A stretch of DNA of 64,000 nucleotides from Basidiobolus meristosporus CBS 931.73. Its lineage: Eukaryota > Basidiobolomycota > Basidiobolomycetes > Basidiobolales > Basidiobolaceae. Positions 31,225 through 43,000 of the stretch are shown piece by piece; the first letter of the stretch is position 1, and every line of letters begins with the position of its first letter. The translations under genes and the position numbers were made by a program. The notes beneath the pieces were generated by a model. It was not told the DNA's origin. It ran no database searches and saw only the letters and a list, made by a program, of their open reading frames with translations. The DNA is taken from assembly GCA_002104905.1 (NCBI GenBank), contig MCFE01000051.1, forward strand, positions 1-64,000. The letters run 5' to 3'.

Positions 31225-33715
31225 TCAGCAATATCTGCTGAAGCTCTCGCCAAATTCTCCTTTCAGTCTCTTTAAATGCTCGGGACTTTCAGCCTTGATT
31301 TTTTCCGCCATCGCGGAGACCTCGCTCCATTTCGCATTCCTGATCAATGGGTCGAGAATGGTCAGGTACGTTTTCTGGCTGGCGTTGGTCATACCGCACA
31401 CCACAGAAGCTGCCTGCTGAAATTGGCGATGTCTACAAAGGGCTTCAACATAGGAGTTGTAATTGTTCTCATCCAAACGATATTTGCTCCGGACATCCTC
31501 CCATGCTTTCTGAAGCCTGGCAAGGTCCGAGTGGCGTCCATAGGAGTCCAGAAGTACCGAGATGGAGGCATTCATTGACTCGTGCTTGGATGAGCGAAAG
31601 TCCTTTTGGACTCTATCCCATGTTTTTACCACATTGTCATGTTCCTGGATTCGCAAATAATAGTCCATTGTGTTGGTCAATAAGCACAGATCAGGGACAA
31701 TCTGGTTGTCGCTCACTTGCAGCAGGGTTTCTTTCGCCGCGTCAAAGTCCTTGTGTTTGATGTACATATTCAGCATGGCGCTGATCACGTGAGTGTCCGG
31801 GGTCAGGTTGAATGCTTTCATGTCGTTGTATACATTCTTTGCGCTCTGGATTTGGTTGCATTTTGACAGGCCCGATATCAACGAGGTAAATATCGTCAGA
31901 TCGAGGACAATCTCGCGTTGTAGTTTGGTAGCTTCGTAGATATTCAATGCGTCCGCGTATCGACCCCGTTGCATGAACCCATTAATCAGAATTGTGATGG
32001 TAATGATATCGGGCTTCGCTGCGGCTGATTCTCTCATCCGGAAGTAGGTTTCGGTCGACTTATCGTAGTCCGAGTGGTCGATATATCCACGTATCATGAT
32101 GTTGTAGAGTGTCGTATCTGGCGCCGCAATGGCGTTGAAATGCGCCTCTGCTCTGTCCAATTGATGGTTATCAAGATACCCTTTGATGAGAGTTGCTTTG
32201 GTCTGTAAGTCTGGCTCGACATTGTTAACGAGCATAGAGTCATACACTGCCTGCGCGTGCTCTAGATCGCAAATACGAATGTAGCCCTCAATCATGCTTG
32301 CAAAGGCAACATTATCGGGTTTGAATCCACGAGCCTTCATTTCCTCGAACAGCTTGCCAGCACGAGAAAGTTTCCCGTTTTTGGCAAACGCATGGATCAG
32401 AGAATTATAGAGAATTGCGTCGGGACGAAGCTTCGACCTGACTAGGTCCTGGCAAGTTTGTTCGATCAGCTCCAGGTTGTTGGCTCGACTGTAGACGCTG
32501 ATCAACGCGGTGAAGGTGACCAGGTTTGGCTTGATTTTGGACCTCCTCATTTCCTCTAATATCCCGGATATATTCTTGACATCCAAGTTGGCGCCGAAGC
32601 ATCGAATCAGAATTGAATAAGTGACCACATCACCCTTGATGCCTCGCTTCGTCATGTCACGGAAGAATTGCACGGCGGTCCGGGAATCGCGTAGTTTAGC
32701 AAAGGCCGATATCAACGTGTTATAGGTAACGACATCTGGTTCGATGCCGTCAACCACCATCCTCTCGAATAAGGAGATCGCCTCTTTATGGTTGTTTGAG
32801 CGTAGATAGGTATTGATGAGGGTGTTCAAGAACACAAGATCTGGCTTGATGCCCAGCTCTTTCATATCTTGATAAACACCCAATGCCTGATCAGTCATGG
32901 ATGCCTTGGTTAGCGCTTGAATCAAAGCGGTATAGACCATCGTATCCGTTGGTCGGTTTGCTCGATCCAATTTAGTATAGACCGAGTAAGCAAGATTCGC
33001 TTTCGAAAGCTGGGAAAAGGCACTAATCAAGGTGCTACTGAGGTTTTCATTCGTGAGTAGCCCGCTCTTGCGACTCTCCTGGTAAACGATTTCCAGTAGT
33101 TTTACGTTGTTATGTCGTCTACACCACTTGGCCAAGATTGAGTATGTACGTCGATCCAGCGCTATTCCTAACGAAGCCAACTTCCAATATACCGCGAAGC
33201 CGTGCTGAGGGTGAATTTGAGAAAGCGAGTTAACCAGCTCGTTACAAATTGTTGTGGTGGGTATCAAATGGGCACTCTTCATTTGGTCGAGCAGCGTCTC
33301 AACCTTTTCGAACCTGACCGACTGATGCGTAAAAAGATAAAACCGTCCTATATTGCTCTAGCGTGCTTAAAGAGTATCCGCCATTTCTGATTTGGTCTAG
33401 AATCTCATTTCCTTTACGACGTCGTTCAGAAGGGGTCAATGAGCTTCGAAGTAGAAGTCCCAGCGCGTGTAAGGATTCGGACACTATAGTAGCTTTCTCG
33501 TTTGAACTTTCCTGGAGCAGGTGAGAGAAGCTTTTAGGCAATTGAGCAGGCTCACTCTGTTGAAGAGTGGAGTTATTTCGAAGTATTGGTATAGATATGC
33601 GAACAGGTCCCCGAAAGCATCCCAGCACCAGACAATTTTTACGAATGCTTGGGTGAGCCTTCGACAGACTGGTGGTCACAGGTACTCTCAAAAGCGAAGG
33701 AGCAGCTGGGGGCAT
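31225..33715 (-). CDS. Pentatricopeptide repeat (PPR) protein; one-base frameshift near N-terminus
   Basis: P-class PPR protein, expected to bind organellar RNA. The main frame (33282 down to 31225, 685 residues) is a near-continuous run of 35-residue repeats, e.g. VYTALIQALTKASMTDQALG, VYQDMKELGIKPDLVFLNTL, VTYNTLISAFAKLRDSRTAV and FEEMKARGFKPDNVAFASMI. A second frame upstream (33715 to 33299) starts MPPAAPSLLRVPVTT and is rich in Arg/Ser with few acids, as in a mitochondrial presequence. It ends inside a PPR motif (YRTVLSFYASVGQVRK) that the main frame completes (ETLLDQMKSAHLIP). The break is an AAAA run (+ strand TTTT at 33305-33308) with one base too many and no room for an intron. Confidence 0.85.
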
Positions 33716-33958
33716 TGGAAGAATACTGCTTCCAAAAGATGTGGATAATTTTTACGATTTAGGCTTTCAAATTTGCCGATTATGTCGGGAGCGATTACAC
33801 ATAATCATTTCAGTGATATTTCCCAAACCTGTGAATGAGGAGAATGAATGGTGGCTCAAATTCTTTATTCAGATGCGCAATCATTTTATTGGATTATGTT
33901 GTTTATTGAAATACCTTGTTGGATGATCTGATCTTTCGGGCTGTATTGAGCATACACA
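33716..33958. promoter_or_regulatory. Divergent region, PPR gene / SIM-SANT-WD40 gene
   Basis: About 240 bp. It may also contain the unidentified first exon of the SIM-SANT-WD40 gene, because the first open segment of that gene has no ATG. Confidence 0.4.
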
Positions 33959-36900
33959 TTGGCCGACTTTCGCGAGGTAGGAAACCTACTATCTGACAGT
34001 CCGTTGAATCTTCCTGATCGAAGTGACACTGCCGTCCTTAGGTTTAACGAAACACCAACTTTGACATTGTCTGGTTATCCAGAAAACGACACTCTCGTGA
34101 TTGCACTATGGGTATTCTGGAAAACATACAACGGTAAGTCCATTTCATCCCCTGCACTCCGCTCATTGTTGGTTAAAAATACAGTATTTATTTGTAGTAT
34201 TTCTAACTACATGTACGTTTTACAAAAACTCACCAACGCATACTTGTTTTAGCTTAGAGAACATCCGGGAGAAAATATATACACTTCGGAAGAACTACCT
34301 TCGACTGAATAGATCCCTTTCAACGTTAAGCACTGTCTCCACCCCTGACGGTGGCAACCATGAATCCAGTTAATACCACTTACTCAGATCTGTTTGTTTT
34401 CCATGCACTAAGTTCGATCCAACCCAGTAGGCTCGACTATACAAGAACAGGCTGTGCCAAAACCCGCTTATAGAATTGCCACTGGCTTACATAAGCGTAT
34501 CTCACACAAGGAAGGCTCTCCCAACACTGAAAAGGCGACAAGCAACTCTTTAGGTAAACTTAATTTCGATTTTTTTAACGAAGAAATGAATGCCCGAAGC
34601 CAAGCGTAATCTCCATACGCACAGCTTTATATCTTAACGGGCTATCAGTAGTAGATGATTATAGCTAACATTAGGCCTGCCTGCAGATAATTTTTGTCAA
34701 AGCTCTGAAAGTTCCCTTGAGAAGAATGCCCGGAGTGGGTCATCAAAGAGAAAGAGTATCCAAACAAATAGGAAGTCCAGTAGTATTCCAAATGAGCTCA
34801 ACCATTCAAGAAGTCGTGCCATCCCAATTTCCAAAGCCTCCAAATCAACCATCTTGTTCCATAAAACAAAGTTTGAAAGCGAGTCGGATGCAGATGGTAC
34901 GACTTATAATACTGGTACTACGCAGAGCAATGCATATCAGCAACAACCGCCAAAATCTAAACGTCGATCTTATGCGATGAAGTCTTCGCAGGCCAACCTC
35001 CCTTCTGAGCTACGCCCAGTGGCCCCATTGCCAGTTCAAATCGAAAAGGCCAAAAAAGGTACTAAGAATGTGATATTGATTAGCGACAGTGATGAAGAAA
35101 TGCCAAGTGCCCAAGAGATTGTTAATGACGAATCAGCCGGCGAAATTCGTAGCGGAACAACTACACCGGAACCTCTAGATTTCCTTGAAAATCGGTTCGC
35201 AGGAAAGACTGCTACACACCCAAATCACGACACATCGACAAACATCAAAGCTGTAAAGCCCATTATATACATTAATCCCGAAACTGGAATGAATGATATC
35301 CGTCGAAATAATTGGAAAGTGCCAGAGGTTGTTATACCAATATATAGTAAACCTACAACACAGCCACCCAACACTCCAAAGTATAAGAAACAAGTAATTA
35401 TAGAAATCGACTCGGTGCACAGTTCGAATGCTTTGCGGAAAAGAAAAGCTTCGGATTCTACGAATCATTTGAATGGTTCCTCAGCCTCAAAACAACGTGT
35501 AAAGGCACCTATACAGAGTCAAGGGAATCTGGCTTCTAGAGTAAAGCCACCCGTATCAACACCCGTTCCATACATAACTGTGCCAGAAAGGGTGTCCCAA
35601 CAGCAGCATTTCGATAAAGGTGCCACGACTCTTACCGATGAAACTCAACATCGTTCAGAGATTAACAGCACAGGCATTTTGTCCAACAACCCATGTCCCG
35701 AATCCTCAGAGAAAGACTACGATGAGCCCCTTTTTCCAAATACGTTAGAATTGGATCCTTCGCTCCAACTGCAGGTAACATCACTTTGGTCTGGGCGGCT
35801 GTAATACCACGCAATTAACATCGATCTCATTATAGTTTACGGATTACCCCATAAGAAGCTACAATGTATGCATTATGCAATTATATGGAGGGCAAACTTT
35901 AACCAATTTCTCTTCAGTACGTTCAGGACAAGCGAAAATGCACTACTCCACAAATGCTAGACACCACTCAGGTTTAGTAGAAGCTCCCTATACCGGTTTC
36001 ACGAGTGCATGGAGACTTACCTCCCGTTCCTATAGTTGAATGATCGGCAAACACTCCTATTTTTGAACAGTTACATCCGGATTTGTCAACAACAATTGGA
36101 CTGCCTCCATGAGCCTAAAGCGCATATCGAGCGACCATACATATCACTAGAAGTGAGAAGCAAGCTCGCAACACTAAATCTCCCTTTACAAATTGGTAAG
36201 ACGTGATTGGCAGTTACACGGATGCACAGTAATTAATCGAGAAAATATAGGTGACATAATTCACCATCCGTTCACACAGCAAGAAAAGGAAACCCTTCTA
36301 GCGAATATCGGTTTAGGATGGAACAAGATATCAAAGTGAGCGCATTAGAGACCATTCTGTTGTGAACAAATATTGATCAAGACATATGTAGGCTACTCCC
36401 GGGAAGAAAGCCAAGTGATTGTAAGCGTTTTCATGGCGATTGGAAAAAATCTTCATCGAGGTTTGTTTGGTGCTCGCTGACAGCTTACTAAAAATGAATT
36501 GCACTGATAACCGTTACTCTGGTCTGGAATTTTAGGGATGAATTGATGGAGCCACTGATATTCCTTGAGACAATCGGTAATTAATAAACATCATCAACGC
36601 TCTCCAAGTGTGCTCTACGAACATGTATTCACGTCACAAAAGATCGTTCTCGTTGTAAAAAAGAAACCAAGCCAAAGAAGACTCTGCACAACTTAGTTAG
36701 ACTACGAGAAACTGGTTTTGTTTCGGTGAGTGTGGTTTCTGTGCTTTTATTTTGAAGGACACCCCAGCATTAACCATGGTTGAAATTGCAGCATGCTAGA
36801 ACGTACGATGAACCTTTGGTACGAGGCATGGAATTGGTCACTTCATTCAGTTTCAGCAGTGGTGCTGTTATTGATACAAGCCTGCACCAATCTACAAGGT

Positions 36901-38808
36901 ACACAAACAGAAATGGTCTCACATATGATCAGGGCATTAATGTCCATTGATAGAACTCTCCTTGGAGTTGCCTGCGTCACAAATGATGACCCCACATACA
37001 ACAAGCCCAATAATTTACTACTAGGAGATGTGGATTCAGGTATCATGACTTTTGGAATCCTGCTACTGATATTCAGATTTGCTAACAACACCCCTTAGCT
37101 TCCATCCACTGCCTCAATCATCACTACACCAATCAAAACAACCGACGTAAGAAGCGTGTTCTTCGGTGTTGCATGGTGCTCATTTAACTGGAACTCTATT
37201 ACCTTAGGACACTACAGCACAGTTACAGATGTCAAGTTCTCCTCGGATGGGAAATGCATGTATTCAAGCTCTTTTGACACTACGGCTAAAGTATGCCCCA
37301 TAACTCCACGTTACTATTTTGCCATTGATCACTAACATTGTCTTCAGATATGGTCTACGGAATCAGGAGAATTGACAGCATCAACGGGTAAATTGCAGTC
37401 AGTTTCCCTGCAGTATGGTAATAAATACTCACCCTCTTTGTCCCAGGAGTTCACAGCAAAAGGGTCAATAGAATGGCAGTCCCCAAAAACAAGCATTATG
37501 AAATCTTTGCCACTGGATCAGATGATGGGTAAAGGAGCTCTCAAATGGACACAATTACTCCCCACTGACCATGGACTCTATTTAGGTTGATTGGTGTGTA
37601 TCCAGTTAACACTGAACTAGGAATCCTTGCTGCCAAAGCCAATATCTTGTCCCAGCGCAAAAATAGGTAAGCTAAAGCATGCTTGTGTACGGTACAAAAG
37701 CTAAGCTCCCTCCCCTCAGTCGCATTGTGTCCGATGTGGACTTTTGTAGTGGGCCATTTGATCATTTGCTGATTGGAGCTTATGAAGGCACAAAGACCTC
37801 AGCAGCAGGAATGGTAAGCACCAGTAGTCACTGAATCACACATGCAGGATTAGACTTATCAGACATTTTTTAGATTATAGTGTGGGATTATCAAACCAGT
37901 AAACGGGTGCATCAATTTACCGATATGCTGAGTTCAGTGTCATGTATTCAAAGCTCACCCACAGGTATTTGACAAGATCTTTCAACAGACTCCAGAGATT
38001 GAAAACTCAAGCAGTTCAATTCAGGCAATCTGATAGTGTCCGGCTCCTCTGGGGGAACCTATGTGGAAGAAATGCAGCCTTCTGGCGACCAATGTGTGCG
38101 AGTGTTTGACCTTAGAACCAACATTCAGGTTCAAACAGTCAACACAAATCAGTCCGACATCAACTTGGTTACATTTAGGTGAGACCATTCATTCGATCTC
38201 AACAAGTATTCCCTGTCTGATCTCTAGAACATACTAGCCCGGACGAGACATTTATCACTAGTTCCGGAACTGAGAATCGAACCTTTGTGTATGATCGACG
38301 ATTTTGCGATGCTCCCGTTCATGTTTTGAGCCACGAAGGTAAGCCGCCTCTATGGCTTAATCTGCCAATCGAGCTAAACGAACAATTCCTGCATAGAACC
38401 AACTGGGGGAATACGACACGATGGTGTAATATCATTGCAGTGGGTTGGATCCGACATGCTACTAACTGGGGGAGGTGACTCGTTGGTAATTGCTCATGAC
38501 TATAGAATTGGCGATAGATTGCATCATCTCATGCATTGCATCTTCAGGTTAAACTCTGGAGCACCACTCGAACAGATCCCTGCATTCATTCATTTGACCG
38601 CCAGGATAGCCCAGTTAGCTCGCTGTCGATTGCCCCGGGTAAGCTGAACTCGTCACAAGTGTATGTTGAAAATTCCTACTAATCGCTTTTGTTAAAAGAT
38701 CACGACTTGCTAGCAGTTGGCACCATTTCGGGAAGTGTGTATCTTTATAGCAATGATGAAACTCACAAGTCACGAGGGGATATGTGGACAGTTGTGGGCG
38801 ATGAATAG
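33959..38808 (+). CDS. Nuclear protein with SIM, SANT/Myb-like and WD40 domains (many exons)
   Basis: Built by joining frames at GT-AG sites; true start not found. Order: NETPTLTLSGYPENDTLVIA; a helical piece (ENIREKIYTLRKNYLRLNRS); a long disordered Ser/Lys-rich region to about 35780 holding a strong SUMO-interacting motif (KNVILISDSDEE near 35065); a SANT-like module (HPFTQQEKETLLANIGLGWN, LLPGRKPSDCKRFHGDWKKS, 36255-36470); a Cys/Lys segment (LRTCIHVTKDRSRCKKETKP, TLHNLVRLRETGFVS); then WD40 units (TVTDVKFSSDGKCMYSSSFD, IIVWDYQTSKRVHQF, SGDQCVRVFDLRTNIQVQ, SSPDETFITSSGTENRTFVY, DHDLLAVGTISGSVYLYSND). Stop at 38808. Introns link every block in phase, so I treat it as one gene. I cannot name the family; a chromatin or SUMO-linked scaffold is inference. 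It could still be two genes. Confidence 0.6.
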
Positions 38809-38842
38809 CCAACATCCAGGAGAGCCTGCACTTCCACCTTTC

Positions 38843-38890
38843 ACCCCCTACCCCTACCCCTACCCCTACTCCTACTCCTCATCCTCCACC
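38843..38890 (+). repeat. Pyrimidine microsatellite (CCCCTA/CTCCTA)n
   Basis: Runs of CCCCTA followed by CTCCTA and CTCATC, directly after the stop region of the SIM-SANT-WD40 gene. Confidence 0.8.
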
Positions 38891-39064
38891 TTCTTATGTT
38901 GTAGAAGCTCGTATCAAGCTAGCTTAATGATTTGCTACAGTATTTGTTTGCGTCAATAAATGCTGGGAACCAAACGTAGCCAAAGAGCCAAACCCTGGAA
39001 GTTTCCATCCGCTTCTCGGATCAAACAGGTATTGTTGTTGAAAACAACGTAATGTGACAATCAA

Positions 39065-39075
39065 AGGGTTAGGGT
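39065..39075 (+). repeat. Short telomere-like motif (AGGGTTAGGGT)
   Basis: About 1.8 copies of TTAGGG in intergenic DNA, in the opposite orientation to the CCCTAA motif at 25890. Too short to imply a fused chromosome end. Confidence 0.4.
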
Positions 39076-39097
39076 CAAGCGTATGAGCATTCCGGTA

Positions 39098-39134
39098 AGC
39101 AATATAGGTGAGCAATATAGGTGAACAATATAGG
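39098..39134 (+). repeat. 13-bp tandem repeat (AATATAGGTGAGC)x3
   Basis: Three head-to-tail copies of AATATAGGTGARC, the last partial. Intergenic. Confidence 0.75.
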
Positions 39135-40038
39135 CAGATTATTAAAAATACCGGCCACTGAATCCGCTCCCCAATCTTAGATGCTGATTGGGCGGACTAT
39201 TCGTAATAAGCTACTTTGTTGGCCACTTAATGCTAGATTGAGGTTGAGTAAAGATAGAGTTGGAGCTCTTGAAACAGTCAGATTACTTGATTAATTGATT
39301 CCTGTAAAGCCATTTTAATATATCCGCTTTAAAAGTACTGCTGGCATCCATCTTTGGGGTTGCCGCACCCAGGGCCAATGGCATCAATTATTGACACACA
39401 ACACCAGGCCTTCTTATTGGCTCTCCCAGGTTACCTAGTTCCGAAAACTGTGCCAATTACGCTTTTAATTAAGATCATGGCCAGGTGGTGTTTTGAAATG
39501 GGATCAAAGACGAGAAATATTGATTGCTTCGAGATTACAGAAATTGCCAATTATTCCGATAAAAGAAATATGTTGATTAGTTACCGTTTAGGCCAGCATA
39601 TACGCAAAATATTCCCCTCCATATACACTTGGAATAAGGTTAATACTCTCTCCCCATCACACAAAATGAACACCAGCGCTAATGATTGGAAATTTGTACT
39701 CATGGGTGCTTCCAAATAAGGTGCGCCAACTATCTATACTTTAGGATATTCTACTAATTTGCCAATTAATCTGTGTGTTGTTATTTATAGTTTTTTTTCC
39801 ATTATGGAAGGGCGCTGTGCTCTTAAATTGCTGTGCTAATATTTCCTCTGATCCCTTCGTCCCTCCTTCCACCCACGACATTCCGAAAGGTCCTCCTCCA
39901 TATATTTCTTGACCTTACTTCCACCTGGAGAGCACAAATAGACCACCCGAATTATTTGTCGCCCTTTTGCATTTGTTCATTGCTTTTCTGTTTTCATAAT
40001 ACCTTCCGACAATACGTATATAATAGAGCCTTTCTACT

Positions 40039-43000
40039 ATGGGTAGTAGAAAACCAATTGGCTTATCGGAAGATGGCCACAACCTCGTCAACCTGTCCTC
40101 TTTCAATGAAGACGAAGTCACCTCAACCCTCCGTGATTTCTACCAACAGGATAGCATATTCACTAGAATTGGTACCCGCACCCTTGTCTCCCTGAACCCA
40201 TACAAGCCTCTGGACAACTTCAACGAAGTTGCCCTCCAAAGATACCTCGATGACTACAAGGATATCTCTGGCCAAAGACAGGTGTTGCCCCCTCACATAT
40301 TCGAAACTGTTAGTAACGCTTACTTGGATATGAGAAGGACTGGCTACGACCAAGCCATCATTTTCAGGTAATGTTTTCAGTCGCCGTGTTCCCCGGTTTC
40401 CTCGATTAACTCTGATGTGTTTCTAGTGGTGAGACTGGCGGTGGCAAGTCCTACATCAAAAGCATGGGTCTTCGCATGTTGGCTGCATTGAGAGAATCTT
40501 CGAAAAAGGACTCGCACATCATGGGCCAAATCCAAGATGCCACCAACATCCTGGAGGCGTTTGGTAACGCCCAGACCTTGCACAACAACAACGCCTCCCG
40601 CTTCGGGAATTACACCGAAGTTCAATTCAACGAGCGTGGTAGAGTCATTGGAGCCAAGATCATGGACTATCTCCTGGAAAAGTCCCGGGTCGTGTCCCCC
40701 AACGTCAACGAATCGAACTTCCATATATTCTACTACTTACTCTCCGGAGCCACTGATGAAGAGAGAAGCCACCTAAAATTGGCCGACACTAACACATATC
40801 TTGCCAGCGGATCCCGCTTCAGTGAGCAGGACATGGCTATGTTCAATACCCTACGGGCATCTATGAAGTCCCTTGGCTTCAACAAGAAATACCAAAACCA
40901 AATCTTCAGACTGTTGGCCGCGATTCTCCATCTAGGCAATATCACCTTCATGGACCACCCAAACCGCCCTAACGAAGCCACCTCCATCAAAAATGAAGAT
41001 GAGTTGCTGACCGTTGCCGAATTCCTCGGGGTCAACGCCACGGATCTAGCGAGCGTCCTCACCTACAAGTCCATCATCATTCGCAAGGAGATCTGTACCA
41101 CCTTCCTCAACGCCAAAAAGGCCGAGGTCCAGCGAGACAGCCTATCAAAGGCGCTTTACTCGCTTCTGTTCAGCTGGATTGTCGAGTTCATCAACACCAA
41201 ACTCTGCTCCGACACCCAGAGCAACTTCATCGGGCTGGTGGATATGCCCGGGTTCCAGAGCTTCGAGTCCAACGGATTCGAGCAGTTCTGCGTTAACTTC
41301 ACCAACGAACGCATTCACAACTTCATCAACCACCACATCTTCGAGGCATTCAATGAGGAGTACCAGGAGCAGGGAATCGCTGCACCGGAGGTTCTCTACT
41401 TCGACAACTCCCCTTGTCTTGACCTGTTCATGAAGCCAAACTCCGGCTTGATAGCCCTGATGGATAAGAAGGCCCTTGGCCAGGCAGAGTCCGATGGAGA
41501 GACTTTGTTGGAGAGCTTCAGGAAACAACACTCATCCCACAGCAACTTCCACCCACCACCGAAGGGTTCCCATGGCAACTTTGCCATTCAGCATTTCGCT
41601 GGCCAGGTGGCCTACCGCATTGATGAATTCTCGGAGAAGAACAATGACACCATTGGCTCGGACTTCATTGGTCTCTTCCGTGGTGGCTCCGATATGGCCT
41701 CCACTAGCAATCCCTTCATCGCTGGACTGTTCAGCGACAAGACTGTAGCATACGAGAGCCATCCCAGAAACGAGTCGACAATCGTTGCCGCCCAAACCCC
41801 AGCCATCCCCACCAGAAAGCCTTCCATGCGTCGTCCTCGTACCAAGCCCGGTAAAGATACCAAGAAGGTTACAGGTGTAACCACTCAGCTGAAGGGGGCT
41901 TTGGATGAGTTGGTGGAGACCCTGCAGGAGACTGTTCCATGGTTTGTTCTGTGTATTCGCCCCAACGATACCCAAAAGCCCGGCCAGTTCGACTCCCGCA
42001 AAGTCAAACTCCAGGTTAGATACATGGGACTTGCCGAAATAGCAAACCGTCGTCAGATGGATTACACCACTTCCCTGACCCATGACGAGTTTCTGGAACG
42101 CTATGCGACGGTGATTGAGCCTATGGGGTTGGACCAAACCCGGGACGCCAAGCAGAAGTGTCAAACCACCTGCACCATCTTCGGTTGGAACGAGAAAGAG
42201 ATGGTGGTTGGCGCAACCAAAGTCTACCTCGGCTTTGATGCCTGGAGGGATCTTGAGGACAATCTTCGTCTGATCGAGGCCGATGCCAAGAAGCGCAAGA
42301 AGGATGGTGAGCCAAGTTCTCCTCATGGTTCCATGGATATCCCTACCTCCCCGGCAGCCGTGCCCGCCACATTCCGATCGATCTCGTCCCCCACTCTTCG
42401 GGACTCCCAATCCTATGCTACTAGCGCTGACACTCGTTCCTTCTACAGTGACGATGACTACTTCGAGCGTCCAGAAAACCAGTCTGCCATGACATCGGAA
42501 ATCTTTGCCCCACAGCCTACCATGAAGGGCCCCGAGGTCTCCAAGGTCGAGGCGCAGTTGCCGGTGGAAGAGAAAGAGCCGGTGTCGAAGCAGCGCAAGC
42601 GATGGGTCTGTTGCACATGGTTCCTCACCTGGTGGATCCCCACTTTCACCCTGACCACCTGTGGTAGAATGAAGCGGCCTGACATCCGGATGGCCTGGCG
42701 TGAAAAGACCGCCCTCTGCATCCTGATCCTGTTCATTTGCGCCATCGTTGTGTTCTTCTTGATCTTCTTCGGAAATATCATTTGCCCCCGCCAGCATGTC
42801 TACTCTCCCAGCGAACTCGCCAGCTACACCACCAAAGATAAGCCGTACCTGGCTATCCGTGGTGAAGTGTTTGACTTCAAAGATCTCAACCACTATGGTA
42901 TCACGTTCAATGATATGAAGAATTTCGCCGGAACCGATGCTAGCTTGCTTTTCCCTGTCCAAGTCAACATGGTGTGTGACGGGTGGAACGGCCTTCAGAT

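Larger units (their letters stand above)
38809..40038. other. 1.2-kb intergenic region with simple repeats
   Basis: Upstream region of the chitin synthase gene. Holds a pyrimidine microsatellite (38843-38890), a telomere-like AGGGTTAGGGT (39065-39075) and a 13-bp tandem repeat (39098-39134), each listed. An open frame at 39354-39719 (+) has no recognisable content. No RNA gene seen. Confidence 0.5.

Noticed and set aside
39354-39719. 121-codon open frame upstream of the chitin synthase gene
   Set aside because: AT-rich intergenic DNA, no motif, no promoter or splice context.
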